Shown: positions 36,926-45,354, counted from the first letter of the stretch. The stretch is 59,317 nt of DNA from Pyrinomonadaceae bacterium (GCA_025922875.1 JAICGZ010000004.1:1-59317); one strand, 5' to 3'. Program-made: numbers and translations. The notes: generated from the sequence alone by a model not told the origin.

Positions 36926-38380
36926 ATGTCTAGCTACAAGTGTGTCTCGGCAACGATCTTTTTACTGTTGCTTACTGGAACGACGGCGGCGCAACCGAAA
37001 GCCGGCACTCTTAAGATCAAGCCGTACACCTTTGAAAACAGTAAAGGCGAGAAAGTCCCGGCGGAATTTGGAACGTTGCTTGTGCCGGAAAACCGCTCCG
37101 ACCCCCAAACCAACTTGATCGAACTCGCCTTTGTGCGTTTCAAAAGTACCGCGAAAAATCCCGGTCCTCCGATCGTCTATCTCGCCGGTGGTCCAGGCGG
37201 TTCAGGAATCGGCACGGCCACTGGCTCACGGTTTCCCCTGTTCATGGCGCTACGTGAAATCGGTGACGTGATCGCTTTCGATCAGCGCGGCACAGGCTAT
37301 TCCAAACCCAACCTCGGCTGCTATGAACGAATGTCTCTCCCGCTGGACGTGCCGCCATCGCGTGAAGCCGTATTAAAGGAGTTGGCCGTAAACGCGCGCG
37401 GTTGTGTCTTCTACTGGAAGGATCTTCAGCGCGTCGATCTCACGGGTTACAACACCAACGAAAGCGCAGATGACCTCGAGGATCTGCGAAAGGCGCTCGG
37501 AGCAAATCAGATAAGCCTTTGGACCATCAGCTACGGAACTCATCTCGCCTTCGCAACGATGCGGAGACATCCCAAAAGTATTCACCGGGCAATCCTCGCC
37601 GGCGCCGAGGGACCCGATCACACTTACAAGCTTCCCGGCAACGTTCAGAAGCACCTCGAAGATCTTGCAGCTCTGATCAAAGCTGACCCTGTCATTGGCA
37701 AGGACATTCCGGACTTCCTTGGCTTGATGAAGTCAGTATTCGATCGCCTGGATTCTCAACCCGAGACTGTAGAGATCACCGATCCACGCACAAAGCAAAA
37801 GGTCAAAGTGATCGTGAATAAGTTTGTCATGCAATACATTGTTGCTAACAACATCGGAACCACCGTCACGGAAAGGTTCCCGGCGCTGTTCTATCGCGCA
37901 TCGAAGGGGGACTTCAGCAATCCCGCGCAGGTTTGGCTGAATGAATCGCGGCGTGGCATCGGATCGGCAATGTCATACATGATGGACTGCGCCTCCGGAC
38001 AGACTGCGGTCCGCCGTGAGCGCATTGAACGTGAAGCGAAGGGGGCGCTGTTGGGAGATATCTCCAACTTCCCGTTTCCTGAGGTCTGTCAGGAGTGGAA
38101 AGCTCCTGATGTTGGCGATGAGTTTCGATCGCCATTGCGCTCAGACGCGCCGGTGCTTTTTATTAGCGGTACGTTGGACGCGCGCACTCCGGTGAGCAAT
38201 GCTGAAGAGTATCGGACTGGTTTCACGAACAGCACTCACATGATCATCGAAGGTGCTGTTCATAGTGATCCGTTGTTTCTATCGTCGCCGAAGATAAAAG
38301 ATGGGATGATGGAATTTTTAAGAGGACAGCCAGTGACGACCACTAAGATTGCGGCGCCGCCAATGAAGTTCAAGCTTTAA
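36926..38380 (+). CDS. Secreted alpha/beta hydrolase, S33/TAP type
   Basis: 484 aa from ATG 36926, after GGGAGGGC. A signal peptide spans 1-22 (ATIFLLLLTGTTAAQ). Oxyanion loop YLAGGPGGSG; FDQRGTGYS; nucleophile in TISYGTHLAF (near 203; first Gly of GxSxG replaced by Thr); acid in GTLDARTPVSNA (near 417); His in GAVHSDP (near 445), next to a TAP-like C-terminal domain. The best match is tripeptidyl/proline aminopeptidases that trim N-terminal peptides outside the cell. Stands alone between two repeat hairpins. Confidence 0.9.
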   Translation: MSSYKCVSATIFLLLLTGTTAAQPKAGTLKIKPYTFENSKGEKVPAEFGTLLVPENRSDPQTNLIELAFVRFKSTAKNPGPPIVYLAGGPGGSGIGTATGSRFPLFMALREIGDVIAFDQRGTGYSKPNLGCYERMSLPLDVPPSREAVLKELAVNARGCVFYWKDLQRVDLTGYNTNESADDLEDLRKALGANQISLWTISYGTHLAFATMRRHPKSIHRAILAGAEGPDHTYKLPGNVQKHLEDLAALIKADPVIGKDIPDFLGLMKSVFDRLDSQPETVEITDPRTKQKVKVIVNKFVMQYIVANNIGTTVTERFPALFYRASKGDFSNPAQVWLNESRRGIGSAMSYMMDCASGQTAVRRERIEREAKGALLGDISNFPFPEVCQEWKAPDVGDEFRSPLRSDAPVLFISGTLDARTPVSNAEEYRTGFTNSTHMIIEGAVHSDPLFLSSPKIKDGMMEFLRGQPVTTTKIAAPPMKFKL

Positions 38381-38441
38381 CCACGGATTACACAGATAAT
38401 TAGTAATCCGATCCGTGAATCATCTGTGTCAATCCGTGTTA
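38378..38441. repeat. Hairpin element, ccacggatt flavour, between convergent genes
   Basis: Taaccacggattacacagat pairs with atctgtgtcaatccgtgtta with one-base shifts. The left arm begins at the hydrolase stop codon and the right arm ends on the stop codon of the convergent mpg gene, so both genes share it. Confidence 0.8.
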
Positions 38442-39110
38442 CCTGCTTACGTAACTATTGTTCTTAATCCAAAATCGCCACGGCTTGTCGATCCACGCTT
38501 CAGCGTAGTCGATGCCGATCCGCGGGCCTTTAGCGATGCGGCGCGTTGAGACGCTTTCGTACTCCTCGATCCAAACTCGATCACCTAAAAGATCCGCACC
38601 ATCGAGTTGTCGGTCGATACCCATTGCGATGCACAGTTTGCCTGGTCCATTCGTGAGATTGTGATCCGGATGAGAATGCCTGCGCTCTCTCATTGTCTCT
38701 ATTCCCTCAACCGGCTCGAGGGCGCGGACCAGGATCGCATGCGGAACGTCACCGACATTGCTCACGACGTTGAACTGGTAGTACATGCCGTAAACGAAAT
38801 AGACATATGCCACGCCACCTGTCCTGTACATCGTCTCGGTTCGTTTCGTTCGCCGGCCGCCGTATGCATGTGAAGCTCTGTCTTCAGGCCCGCGATAAGC
38901 TTCGACCTCTACGATCTTCCCCGACACACGTTTACCATTTGAATCAGGCACGACTAAAAGCTTCCCGAGCAGATCTCGAGCAACGGTGAGGACATCCGGT
39001 CGAAGGTAAAACTCGCGCGGCAGTTTGGCGGCTTTAATGATCAGTACAGTCTCCAGGCCATTACGACAAAGATTATCAATCCAATCACTACTATCCCCCG
39101 GCGTACCCAC
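38439..39110 (-). CDS. mpg: DNA-3-methyladenine glycosylase (AAG/Mpg family)
   Basis: The recognisable protein runs from LPREFYLRPDVLTVARDLLGKLL. It has IVEVEAYRGPEDRASHAYGG with the catalytic Glu, TMYRTGGVAYVYFVYGMYYQFNVVS with the intercalating Tyr region, and LTNGPGKLCIAMGID. It removes alkylated purines in base excision repair. The start is unclear. ATG 39110 overlaps tauE by 70 nt and adds residues unlike the family. CTG 39044, overlapping the tauE stop as CTGA with GGAG 6 nt upstream, gives 201 aa, the normal family length. The ATG coordinate is given here as the conservative choice. Confidence 0.93.
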   Translation of the reverse strand: MGTPGDSSDWIDNLCRNGLETVLIIKAAKLPREFYLRPDVLTVARDLLGKLLVVPDSNGKRVSGKIVEVEAYRGPEDRASHAYGGRRTKRTETMYRTGGVAYVYFVYGMYYQFNVVSNVGDVPHAILVRALEPVEGIETMRERRHSHPDHNLTNGPGKLCIAMGIDRQLDGADLLGDRVWIEEYESVSTRRIAKGPRIGIDYAEAWIDKPWRFWIKNNSYVSR

Positions 39111-39808
39111 TTCTGCCCAACGCGCATCGCCATGCTAGCGCCGAAGTAGCCGCCGGCCAGCGCGCCAACAGCCATTACGAGCGCATCTTCCCAGACCACC
39201 AGTCCCGCGAGCGCGAAAAGCAATACCGCGACGCTGTTGATGCAGATGCCGAGAAAGTTTTTGATGCCGTTCGCTCGATGGAGTTCGTTGAGACCGAGCA
39301 AGCCCATGGCTGCCAGCATCAGGATCCCATTCCCGGCGCCAAAATAGCCTCCATATGTCGCAGAGAAGAACTGGAAGATCATGGCGCCGCTCCACCACAG
39401 TCCCATCGGCTTATCGTCGAGCGAACCGAGGCGCAGCCGCTTATTGATTACGCCATGCGACATGAAAAGAAGTGTGGCGAAGAGGATCAGGAACGGAACG
39501 AGGTTCGAAAACACGCGCGACGGCGTGCGAATCAACAGCCACGCTCCGAATGCGCCGCCGATGATACTGGTTACGCCGAGTCGAAAGAGGATGGTGGAAC
39601 TATTTTCGAGTTCCTTTCGATAACCGAATAGACCACCGAAGAGGCCCGGCCAGAGCGCAACCGTGCTCGTCCCATTCGCAACTCGCGGATCGAGTCCGAG
39701 CCAGATCAGCACCGGAAACGTCAGCAGCGTCCCTCCACCCGCAATAGAATTGATCGCGCCGGCAGCAAACGCGGCGCACAGCATGACAAGCCAGGGGAAG
39801 AGACGCAT
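39041..39808 (-). CDS. TauE/SafE family permease
   Basis: 255 aa from ATG 39808 (a TTG 9 nt upstream is the track start). About eight membrane helices, with the N-terminal signature AGAINSIAGGGTLLTFPVLIWLGLDPRVANGTSTVALWPG and the repeated half YGGYFGAGNGILMLAAMGLLG..HRANGIKN. Members export sulfite, sulfoacetate or related anions; the substrate here is unknown. The 17-bp dyad at the start codon suggests regulation. Followed by mpg with overlap. Confidence 0.9.
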   Translation of the reverse strand: MRLFPWLVMLCAAFAAGAINSIAGGGTLLTFPVLIWLGLDPRVANGTSTVALWPGLFGGLFGYRKELENSSTILFRLGVTSIIGGAFGAWLLIRTPSRVFSNLVPFLILFATLLFMSHGVINKRLRLGSLDDKPMGLWWSGAMIFQFFSATYGGYFGAGNGILMLAAMGLLGLNELHRANGIKNFLGICINSVAVLLFALAGLVVWEDALVMAVGALAGGYFGASMAMRVGQKWVRRGIVVIGLIIFVVMAWRLY

Positions 39809-39824
39809 TTTGTACAAAGTACAA
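39808..39824. promoter_or_regulatory. Dyad over tauE start, divergent region
   Basis: TTTGTAC-AAA-GTACAAA is a perfect 7-bp dyad in the 52-bp gap between the divergent tauE-like and EEP genes, touching the tauE ATG. It fits a dimeric repressor site. Regulator unknown. Confidence 0.4.
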
Positions 39825-39860
39825 AGTCGCGAGCATAAAGCACAAGCGCTGCATGTTAAT

Positions 39861-40664
39861 ATGCGCGCCGTGTATCGCTATTTTTCGCGAGTTGCGCTGT
39901 GCTTAGTGTTCGCGCTGGCCCTGCTTTGGCCTGCCCGAATCACGACAGCGAAAAAGACCCTTCGCGTGATGACATACAACATTCATGTCGGCGTCGGCAT
40001 GGACAAGAAGTTGGATCTTCAACGCATCGCTGATGTCATCAATCATCAGCGACCGGATCTTGTTGGATTGCAGGAAGTGGACAGGAACGTCAAGCGGACT
40101 GAAGGTAAGGACGAGATTGCCGAGCTCGCGGCTCTGACGCGAATGCATTTCTCTTTTGCACCAAATCTCGATTACCAGGGCGGAAAATACGGCGTCGCGA
40201 TTCTTTCGCGCCTGCCTATCAAGGGCACCGTACATCGAATGTTCGAAAACAAACGCGAGACTGAGCGGCGCGGCCTGCTCAAAATCGATGTCGAAGTTGA
40301 TGGGAAGCCTGTCAGTTTTGTCACCACACATCTCGACTACCAGTTTGAAGATGGCCGTTTGTTTGAGACCGAACAGCTAATGAAGTTTCTTGCTGAGGTG
40401 AAGGGACCTCTGATCGTTGTGGCGGATCTGAACGATGTTCCCGAAGGCAGCGCTTACAAACTCATGCGCACGGCGTTTGAAGATGCGTGGGTGACGAGTC
40501 GTGCCAAAGGCGATGGATTTAGTTATCCTGCGGACAAGCCTGTGAAGCGGATCGATCACATTTTTTATCGACCCGGAGCTGGCGTGCGCGCGAAGAAAGC
40601 ATGGGTTGTTGCGTCGTTAGCTTCAGATCATGTACCAGTGGTGGCGGAGTTAGAAGTTCAGTAG
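39861..40664 (+). CDS. Exported endonuclease/exonuclease/phosphatase-fold protein
   Basis: 267 aa from ATG 39861; the track start is inside tauE. A signal peptide or N-terminal anchor spans about 1-30 (VALCLVFALALLWPA). EEP motifs are complete: RVMTYNIHVG, LVGLQEVD (Glu ligand), VTTHLDYQ, VVADLNDVP and ASDHVPVVAEL (catalytic Asp-His). Exported members include phospholipases/sphingomyelinases, nucleases and inositol phosphatases; the substrate cannot be told. Followed after a repeat arm by the nucleotidyltransferase-like gene. Confidence 0.88.
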   Translation: MRAVYRYFSRVALCLVFALALLWPARITTAKKTLRVMTYNIHVGVGMDKKLDLQRIADVINHQRPDLVGLQEVDRNVKRTEGKDEIAELAALTRMHFSFAPNLDYQGGKYGVAILSRLPIKGTVHRMFENKRETERRGLLKIDVEVDGKPVSFVTTHLDYQFEDGRLFETEQLMKFLAEVKGPLIVVADLNDVPEGSAYKLMRTAFEDAWVTSRAKGDGFSYPADKPVKRIDHIFYRPGAGVRAKKAWVVASLASDHVPVVAELEVQ

Positions 40665-40666
40665 AA

Positions 40667-40690
40667 GCCATAAAGAGGCACAAAAACACA
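40667..40690. repeat. Single repeat arm, gccacaaag flavour
   Basis: Gccataaagaggcacaaaaacaca, 3 nt after the EEP stop codon; no partner arm was seen. Confidence 0.5.
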
Positions 40691-40747
40691 ATTGAACATC
40701 TCCCTTTAGCAAGGTCCCCCGGAATTAAACTCGGAAACCAAAATTGT

Positions 40748-41227
40748 ATGCCTAAAGATGCTTATGAGATGACGGACAATGAAGTCCGCCAGCGTATCGT
40801 CACCCTTGGCTTTGGTGGCGACGAACGCCTCTTCATCGCGTTCTATCGCAAGCTGCAACAGGGACTTCCCGAAGGAACCGGAATCGTGTTGCGCGGCAGT
40901 GTGGTGACGAACAAACGTCACGAAGATGGTGCCCCTTTCGACTCTCAAGGCTCTCAAACAAGCGATCTTGATGTGACTCTGGTGGGCAGCAAAGTGATGG
41001 AAGAGTGGTCGCCGGACGCTTATTATCTTCCCGGGCTGCACACAAAGCCACTGTGTGATAAGGATCCGGACATCGCTCCTAACCTGAATCCTCTCCGCGA
41101 GTCGTTGCAGAAACTGGTCGGACGTCCAGTGAACATGCAAGCGACGTCAAGCCTCGTGCTTTATGGCCGCGACGTGTTGTTCGGCGAGCCGTATTTCGTT
41201 GTTGTCCCGCCCGGTGAAACTGCGTGA
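40748..41227 (+). CDS. Nucleotidyltransferase-like protein
   Basis: 159 aa from ATG 40748; the track extends it upstream through repeat DNA. The centre reads GIVLRGSVVTNK, then SDLDVTLVG, the GS...DxD pattern of the polymerase-beta-like nucleotidyltransferase fold, with an insertion of about 15 residues between them. The C-terminal half is not recognised (NMQATSSLVLYGRDVLFG...). No antitoxin-like HEPN gene is adjacent. The stop overlaps the GTG start of the next gene (GTGA), so the two proteins are coupled. Confidence 0.65.
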   Translation: MPKDAYEMTDNEVRQRIVTLGFGGDERLFIAFYRKLQQGLPEGTGIVLRGSVVTNKRHEDGAPFDSQGSQTSDLDVTLVGSKVMEEWSPDAYYLPGLHTKPLCDKDPDIAPNLNPLRESLQKLVGRPVNMQATSSLVLYGRDVLFGEPYFVVVPPGETA

Positions 41228-41976
41228 CCCTCAGGCTGCTCAGCTACAACATCAGGTTTGGTGGCGTGGGCCGGGAACAAGCATTGGCGGAAACGATCGT
41301 CGCGGCTGCACCCGATCTCGTTGTGTTTCAGGAAGCAACGCATCCTAAAGTCATTGAACGTCTCGCACAAGCAGCGAAGTTTCCATTTTGGGCGGCGCGG
41401 CCAAATCATTCGATCGGGTTTCTCAGTCGACAGGCAGTCGATTATCACGAGTGGCACTATCCAGCGGGCGCGCGGCATTCGTTTCTCGAAATCGTGCCTG
41501 CCGGAGGTAAGACTCGTGTGTTTGGTTTGCACTTGAGTGCACGGTTTTCGAAATGGGATGAACGCCGTCGAACACGCGAGATCCGCTCGCTCCTGGCAGG
41601 AATCAAACGACACCAGGACGGTTTTCACGTTTTGGTCGGAGACTTCAATACGCTCGCGCCGGGGGAAGCTTTGAATGCCGATCGTATGCCGGCGTGGATT
41701 CGAGCGCTCATCTGGATTAGTGGGCGTAAGCTTCAGCGCGAGACGATCCAACTGATGCTCGATGCTGGATATGGTGATGGTTACCGGATGCTAAACCCTG
41801 AAGTTAAGGGATACACGTTTCCAACGTGGGATCCGCATGTGAGGCTCGATTACGTCTTCGTGCCGGGAGTATTCGCGAATCGGTTGGTTAGGTGTGAGGT
41901 GATTACGGAGCCGAAGGAGCGAATACAGGCGGCCTCGGACCACTGTCCGCTGGTCGCTGAACTGCGGCTTGATTAA
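41224..41976 (+). CDS. Cytosolic EEP-fold phosphoesterase
   Basis: 250 aa, GTG start overlapping the upstream stop by 4 nt. Motifs RLLSYNIRFGG, LVVFQEATHP (Glu ligand), VFGLHLSA, VLVGDFNTL, LDYVFV and ASDHCPLVAEL are all present. No signal peptide, unlike the paralogue at 39861. With the nucleotidyltransferase-like partner it may act on a nucleotide or tRNA modification in opposite senses; that is inference from coupling alone. Confidence 0.85.
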   Translation: MTLRLLSYNIRFGGVGREQALAETIVAAAPDLVVFQEATHPKVIERLAQAAKFPFWAARPNHSIGFLSRQAVDYHEWHYPAGARHSFLEIVPAGGKTRVFGLHLSARFSKWDERRRTREIRSLLAGIKRHQDGFHVLVGDFNTLAPGEALNADRMPAWIRALIWISGRKLQRETIQLMLDAGYGDGYRMLNPEVKGYTFPTWDPHVRLDYVFVPGVFANRLVRCEVITEPKERIQAASDHCPLVAELRLD

Positions 41977-41983
41977 TCTTGTG

Positions 41984-42047
41984 AATCCTGAAAAATCGTG
42001 CAAATCCTGTTATCGGATTACAGGATTTTCAAGATTTGCAGGATTTG
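41984..42047. repeat. Hairpin element, caggattta flavour, between convergent genes
   Basis: Aatcctgaaaaatcgtgcaaatcctg and caggattttcaagatttgcaggatt pair imperfectly. The right part is inside the 3' end of the minus-strand gene 42018-42572 and encodes its last residues (GQILQILKIL). Confidence 0.7.
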
Positions 42048-42572
42048 GCCAGTGTAGCCATGAGGGAGTTCAATCGCAGTGGGACTGTGAATGCAGAACT
42101 CGGTCGCTGGTCCAAGAGTCATTTGACGACCCCACAATGCGACTCCCGGCTGCGAGGTGAGTGGTTGCAACGCAGCATAGAAGTCGCTGTAGGAAATACC
42201 GGCGGGTTTGCTTAACCAAACGGCAAATCTCGATCGGGCCAGATCCTCTTGGCCGGTCCGCAGCCGATACAAACCACCGACGCCGTCCGCCGCCTCTCGC
42301 GCCACTCTGTTATGTGGCTCTTCACACGCGCCTGAAACGGCTGCTTCGTTGAGCGGATCCATCGCAGCCGAGTCGTCGAGCAGGTACCACTCCTCGTACG
42401 CATCGCCTTGCGTGTTCAACCACCCGGCACCATGAATGCGAAAGACGGTGGAGTGATGAAAGCCGGGCGGTTTATTCGACGCGAGCGTTCGGTGAAAAGC
42501 GCTCAAGTGGTCGACGTACGTATCCTGATCGATGTTCGGCTGTGGCCAGTGCCAAAAGACATATGCGAGCAT
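42018..42572 (-). CDS. Conserved hypothetical protein (bcp partner)
   Basis: 184 aa. It starts MLAYVFWHWPQP, with Trp/His-rich parts (YVDHLSAFHRTL, AYEEWYLLDDSAAMDPLNEAAVSG) and a C-terminal LWGRQMTLGPATEFCIHSP. The first 90 and last 70 residues might be two dimeric alpha/beta-barrel-like halves, but no family name could be given. The last 10 residues come from repeat DNA. The start overlaps the bcp stop as TGATG, so it is translated with bcp. Confidence 0.75.
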   Translation of the reverse strand: MLAYVFWHWPQPNIDQDTYVDHLSAFHRTLASNKPPGFHHSTVFRIHGAGWLNTQGDAYEEWYLLDDSAAMDPLNEAAVSGACEEPHNRVAREAADGVGGLYRLRTGQEDLARSRFAVWLSKPAGISYSDFYAALQPLTSQPGVALWGRQMTLGPATEFCIHSPTAIELPHGYTGQILQILKIL

Positions 42573-43039
42573 CAGCTACTGGCCTGCATTTGTTTGATAT
42601 CCTGAAGCAGCATTTGCTCGTGACCTTCAGGATTCACTTTGAGATACGTTTTGCGCAACTTACCTTCGGGATCGATCACGAAGCTCGTGCGGTCCCAGTA
42701 CATCGTTCCCTTGTAATCACTCTGCCCGACACCCGCGGCCTTCAACAACTCATGATCGGGATCGGCAAGCAGATCGATAGTGAAGCCAAATTTGTTAGCG
42801 AAGTTCTTGTGTGAGTTGACGTCGTCCTCACTCACGCCGACGACTGCAATGTTCGCGTCGTCAAAGTCCTGCTTGCTTGCGGTGAATGATTTTCCCTGGA
42901 TTGTGCAGCCAGGTGTGTCGTCCTTTGGATAGACATAAACGACGAGCCACTTGCCCTTGAAGTCGTCAAGCGTCACGGTTTCGCCGTTCTGGTTCTTGAG
43001 TTTGAAATCTACAAAGCGTTGACCTTCTTGCAAAGCCAT
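42572..43039 (-). CDS. bcp: Thioredoxin-dependent peroxiredoxin, Bcp/PrxQ type
   Basis: 155 aa from ATG 43039 with GGGGGA upstream. The peroxidatic Cys is in PKDDTPGCTIQGKSF (near residue 44); no resolving Cys follows at +5, so it is an atypical one-Cys form. The usual Glu after TPGCT is Gln. YWDRTSFVIDPEGKL and VGVSEDDVNSHKNFANKFG are family signatures. It reduces peroxides in the cytosol. First gene of a pair with the hypothetical gene downstream. Confidence 0.95.
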   Translation of the reverse strand: MALQEGQRFVDFKLKNQNGETVTLDDFKGKWLVVYVYPKDDTPGCTIQGKSFTASKQDFDDANIAVVGVSEDDVNSHKNFANKFGFTIDLLADPDHELLKAAGVGQSDYKGTMYWDRTSFVIDPEGKLRKTYLKVNPEGHEQMLLQDIKQMQASS

Positions 43040-43053
43040 GTTTTCCCCCACTG

Positions 43054-43085
43054 CTTATCTGTGTATTTTGTGCCTTTTTGTGGCG
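43054..43085. repeat. Single repeat arm, gccacaaag flavour
   Basis: Ttatctgtgtattttgtgcctttttgtggcgc lies between the ggt stop and the bcp start on the minus strand; only one arm. Confidence 0.5.
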
Positions 43086-43092
43086 CGGATTA

Positions 43093-44964
43093 TCACCATG
43101 CAACTGCGTAGCGACTGCGACGCGGGTCCGCACCCGCTGACGCTACACCATTCTTCGGATCGTAAAGGACCACCGTGGGTGCAGACAGCGTGCCCCATTC
43201 ACCCTGGACCTTTACCTTGTGTCCCTTCTGAGACAGCTCTTGAATTGTTTTCAGATTCACACGCGATTCGACGTTGAGTGATCCGGGCAGGAACTCATGA
43301 TCGTCGAATGAACTGACGTAATGTTGTGTGTCGAAGCGAGGTGCTTCCACCGCTTCCTGTGGATTCATTTCAAACTCGATCACGTTCAACAACACCTGAA
43401 GCAGCGCCTGATCCTGGTTGTCACCGCCGGGCGTGCTCAACACCATGTAAGGCTCGCCGCGCTTGAGCACAAGCGTGGGCGTCAACGTGATTCGCGGACG
43501 TTTGCCCGGCGCCACGACGTTCGGACTGTTTGGATCAGTTAGTGATGACTGTAATCGTTGGCCCATCAACACGCCGGTGTCGCCCGCTACTACTGCGGGT
43601 AGCCACGCACCGCTGGGAGTTGCACTGAACAGGTTGCCGTCTTTGTCGATGACGTTGACGCAGGTCGTGTCGTTAGCTCGCTCGATCTCAGGCAACGCGG
43701 AAGCACGGCCGATGGTCTGCACGGCACTGGCGAGAACAGCCTTCATGTTTAGCGGGTCGCCAGGTTGCTGTGCCAAAGACGCTTGCCGTTCATCGATCAA
43801 CGGACGCCGCAGGGCTGCGTAGTCTTTAGACAGCAGTTCCGCCATCGGAATCTTCACGAAATTAGGATCGCCGTAGTAGCGGTCGCGATCGGCCATGCCG
43901 AGTTTAAGTGCTTCTGTCAGCGTGTGAATGTAAGAGACCGAGTTATGGCCCATCTTCTTTAGATCGAAGCCCTCGAGCATGTTTAATGTCTGGAGCAGTG
44001 CCGGACCCTGGGTCCAGAACCCCGCCTTGTACACCTGATAGCCGCGATAATCAGTTTCGACCGGTTGGCCTACCTTTGCAGCGAAGCGTGCAAAGTCGCC
44101 GGCGGCGATCAGGCCGCCATTCGCTTGCATGTAGTCGCCTATGCGACGAGCGATCGGACCGCGATAAAAATAATCACGTGCCGCCATTAGTCCGGCGTGA
44201 CGACTATTGCGAGTACCCCTTGACGCGAGCCGTTCGGCGCGAACGATCTCGCGCAATGTTCGGGCGAGGTCAGCTTGCACAAAAATATCGCCTACTTTAG
44301 GTACTTCGCCGCCCGGCAGGAACACGCGTCTGGCGTCGGGCCATTGAGAGAAGATTGGAGATCTTGTCTTGATGTATTGCACTCGCAGTTCGTCGATCGG
44401 GAAGCCGTCCGCGAGTTGAATAGCGGGTTCCATCACTTCGGCGAGAGTTTTCGTTCCGAATTGATCGAGAGCAGTTACGCAGGCATCGAGCACCGCGGGT
44501 ACTGTTGCGGACAATGGGCCGGTTGAGGGAATCAGTCCGGTTTTCCTGGCGCCCGGCATCGTGGTCTGACCCGGAGACGTTAACGACGGTTGCTCTTCCG
44601 CCCTGTTGACGAAGAATTCACGGGTGGCTTTCATCGGCGCCTGGCCCATGCCCTCGATGACCACCACCTTCTGACCTTTCAACTTGATCAGGATCGGCAC
44701 TTCGCCGCCGAATGAGAAGTGAGAAAACTCGATTACCGATGCTGCAAGGATCGTCGCCACTCCGGCATCGACAGCGTTACCGCCTTGTTGCAGAATCCGT
44801 AGTCCGGCCTCGACTGACAAAGGCTGGCCGCCGGCAACGACCCCGCGTTTACCACGCACCACGGGGCGGAAAGTATCGGCGCGCGAGGTTGACGTTGGAA
44901 TGCCGGCAAAGATGAAGGACGCGACGAGGCAAAAGACGAATAGCGTTCGTTTGCTGAGTAGCAT
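43093..44964 (-). CDS. ggt: Gamma-glutamyltransferase
   Basis: 623 aa with a signal peptide (RTLFVFCLVASFIFAGIPTSTSRA). Autoprocessing Ntn-hydrolase: the nucleophile Thr is in RANDTTCVNVIDKDGN (near 431), and GKRPRITLTPTLVLKRGEPYMVLSTPGGDNQDQALLQVLLNVIEF corresponds to the small-subunit signature. It is exported and cleaves glutathione and other gamma-glutamyl compounds, or acts as a transpeptidase or cephalosporin acylase. Somewhat longer than usual (about 580), with inserts in the large subunit. Own transcription unit; bcp lies downstream after a repeat arm. Confidence 0.93.
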   Translation of the reverse strand: MLLSKRTLFVFCLVASFIFAGIPTSTSRADTFRPVVRGKRGVVAGGQPLSVEAGLRILQQGGNAVDAGVATILAASVIEFSHFSFGGEVPILIKLKGQKVVVIEGMGQAPMKATREFFVNRAEEQPSLTSPGQTTMPGARKTGLIPSTGPLSATVPAVLDACVTALDQFGTKTLAEVMEPAIQLADGFPIDELRVQYIKTRSPIFSQWPDARRVFLPGGEVPKVGDIFVQADLARTLREIVRAERLASRGTRNSRHAGLMAARDYFYRGPIARRIGDYMQANGGLIAAGDFARFAAKVGQPVETDYRGYQVYKAGFWTQGPALLQTLNMLEGFDLKKMGHNSVSYIHTLTEALKLGMADRDRYYGDPNFVKIPMAELLSKDYAALRRPLIDERQASLAQQPGDPLNMKAVLASAVQTIGRASALPEIERANDTTCVNVIDKDGNLFSATPSGAWLPAVVAGDTGVLMGQRLQSSLTDPNSPNVVAPGKRPRITLTPTLVLKRGEPYMVLSTPGGDNQDQALLQVLLNVIEFEMNPQEAVEAPRFDTQHYVSSFDDHEFLPGSLNVESRVNLKTIQELSQKGHKVKVQGEWGTLSAPTVVLYDPKNGVASAGADPRRSRYAVAW

Positions 44965-45033
44965 CGGCGGAGGTACCTCTTTTCGATTTGAACTGGCGAA
45001 TTGTCGGCTTGTTTTTGGCGGCAGTCAACAAGG

Positions 45034-45216
45034 AAAACATTTTTCTCGCGCAAAGGCGCAAAGGGGCAAAGAAACCGTTTAGAAACGCGGCAGCGCTTTG
45101 CGCCTTTGCGCGAGCAAACTTCTGCGACCGGAAGATTCGAGTAGCTTTTGCCCGAAAACTCAAATCACGTTTGGAGACCTCTGTGCAAAACATTTTTCTC
45201 GCGCAAAGGCGCAAAG
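45034..45216. repeat. Hairpin plus direct repeat, cgcgcaaagg flavour
   Basis: Ctcgcgcaaaggcgcaaag.. at 45045 pairs perfectly for 19-21 bp with an arm ending at 45114. A 30-bp exact direct repeat (beginning aaaacatttttctcgcg) covers 45034-45063 and 45187-45216, so one arm was duplicated. Lies in the 539-nt gap between ggt and the S9 peptidase gene. Confidence 0.8.
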
Positions 45217-45284
45217 AAAACCCTTTACAGTTTTACGGGAAACTTCAACTACGAATGAGTTTTGCTGGTAAGATAAGTTACAGA

Positions 45285-45325
45285 CAAAAAGAGAGGGCGC
45301 TGACCTCCCCCAAGACCAGCGCCCT
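45285..45325 (-). terminator. Intrinsic terminator on the minus strand
   Basis: AGGGCGCTG and CAGCGCCCT form a perfect 9-bp GC stem (14-nt loop), followed on the minus strand by CTCTTTTTG. On the plus strand only TTGCCTTTAT follows. It lies 30 nt after the stop of the small minus ORF at 45355-45486. Confidence 0.7.
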
Positions 45326-45354
45326 TGCCTTTATCTCAGTTCTCCCATGGAGAA

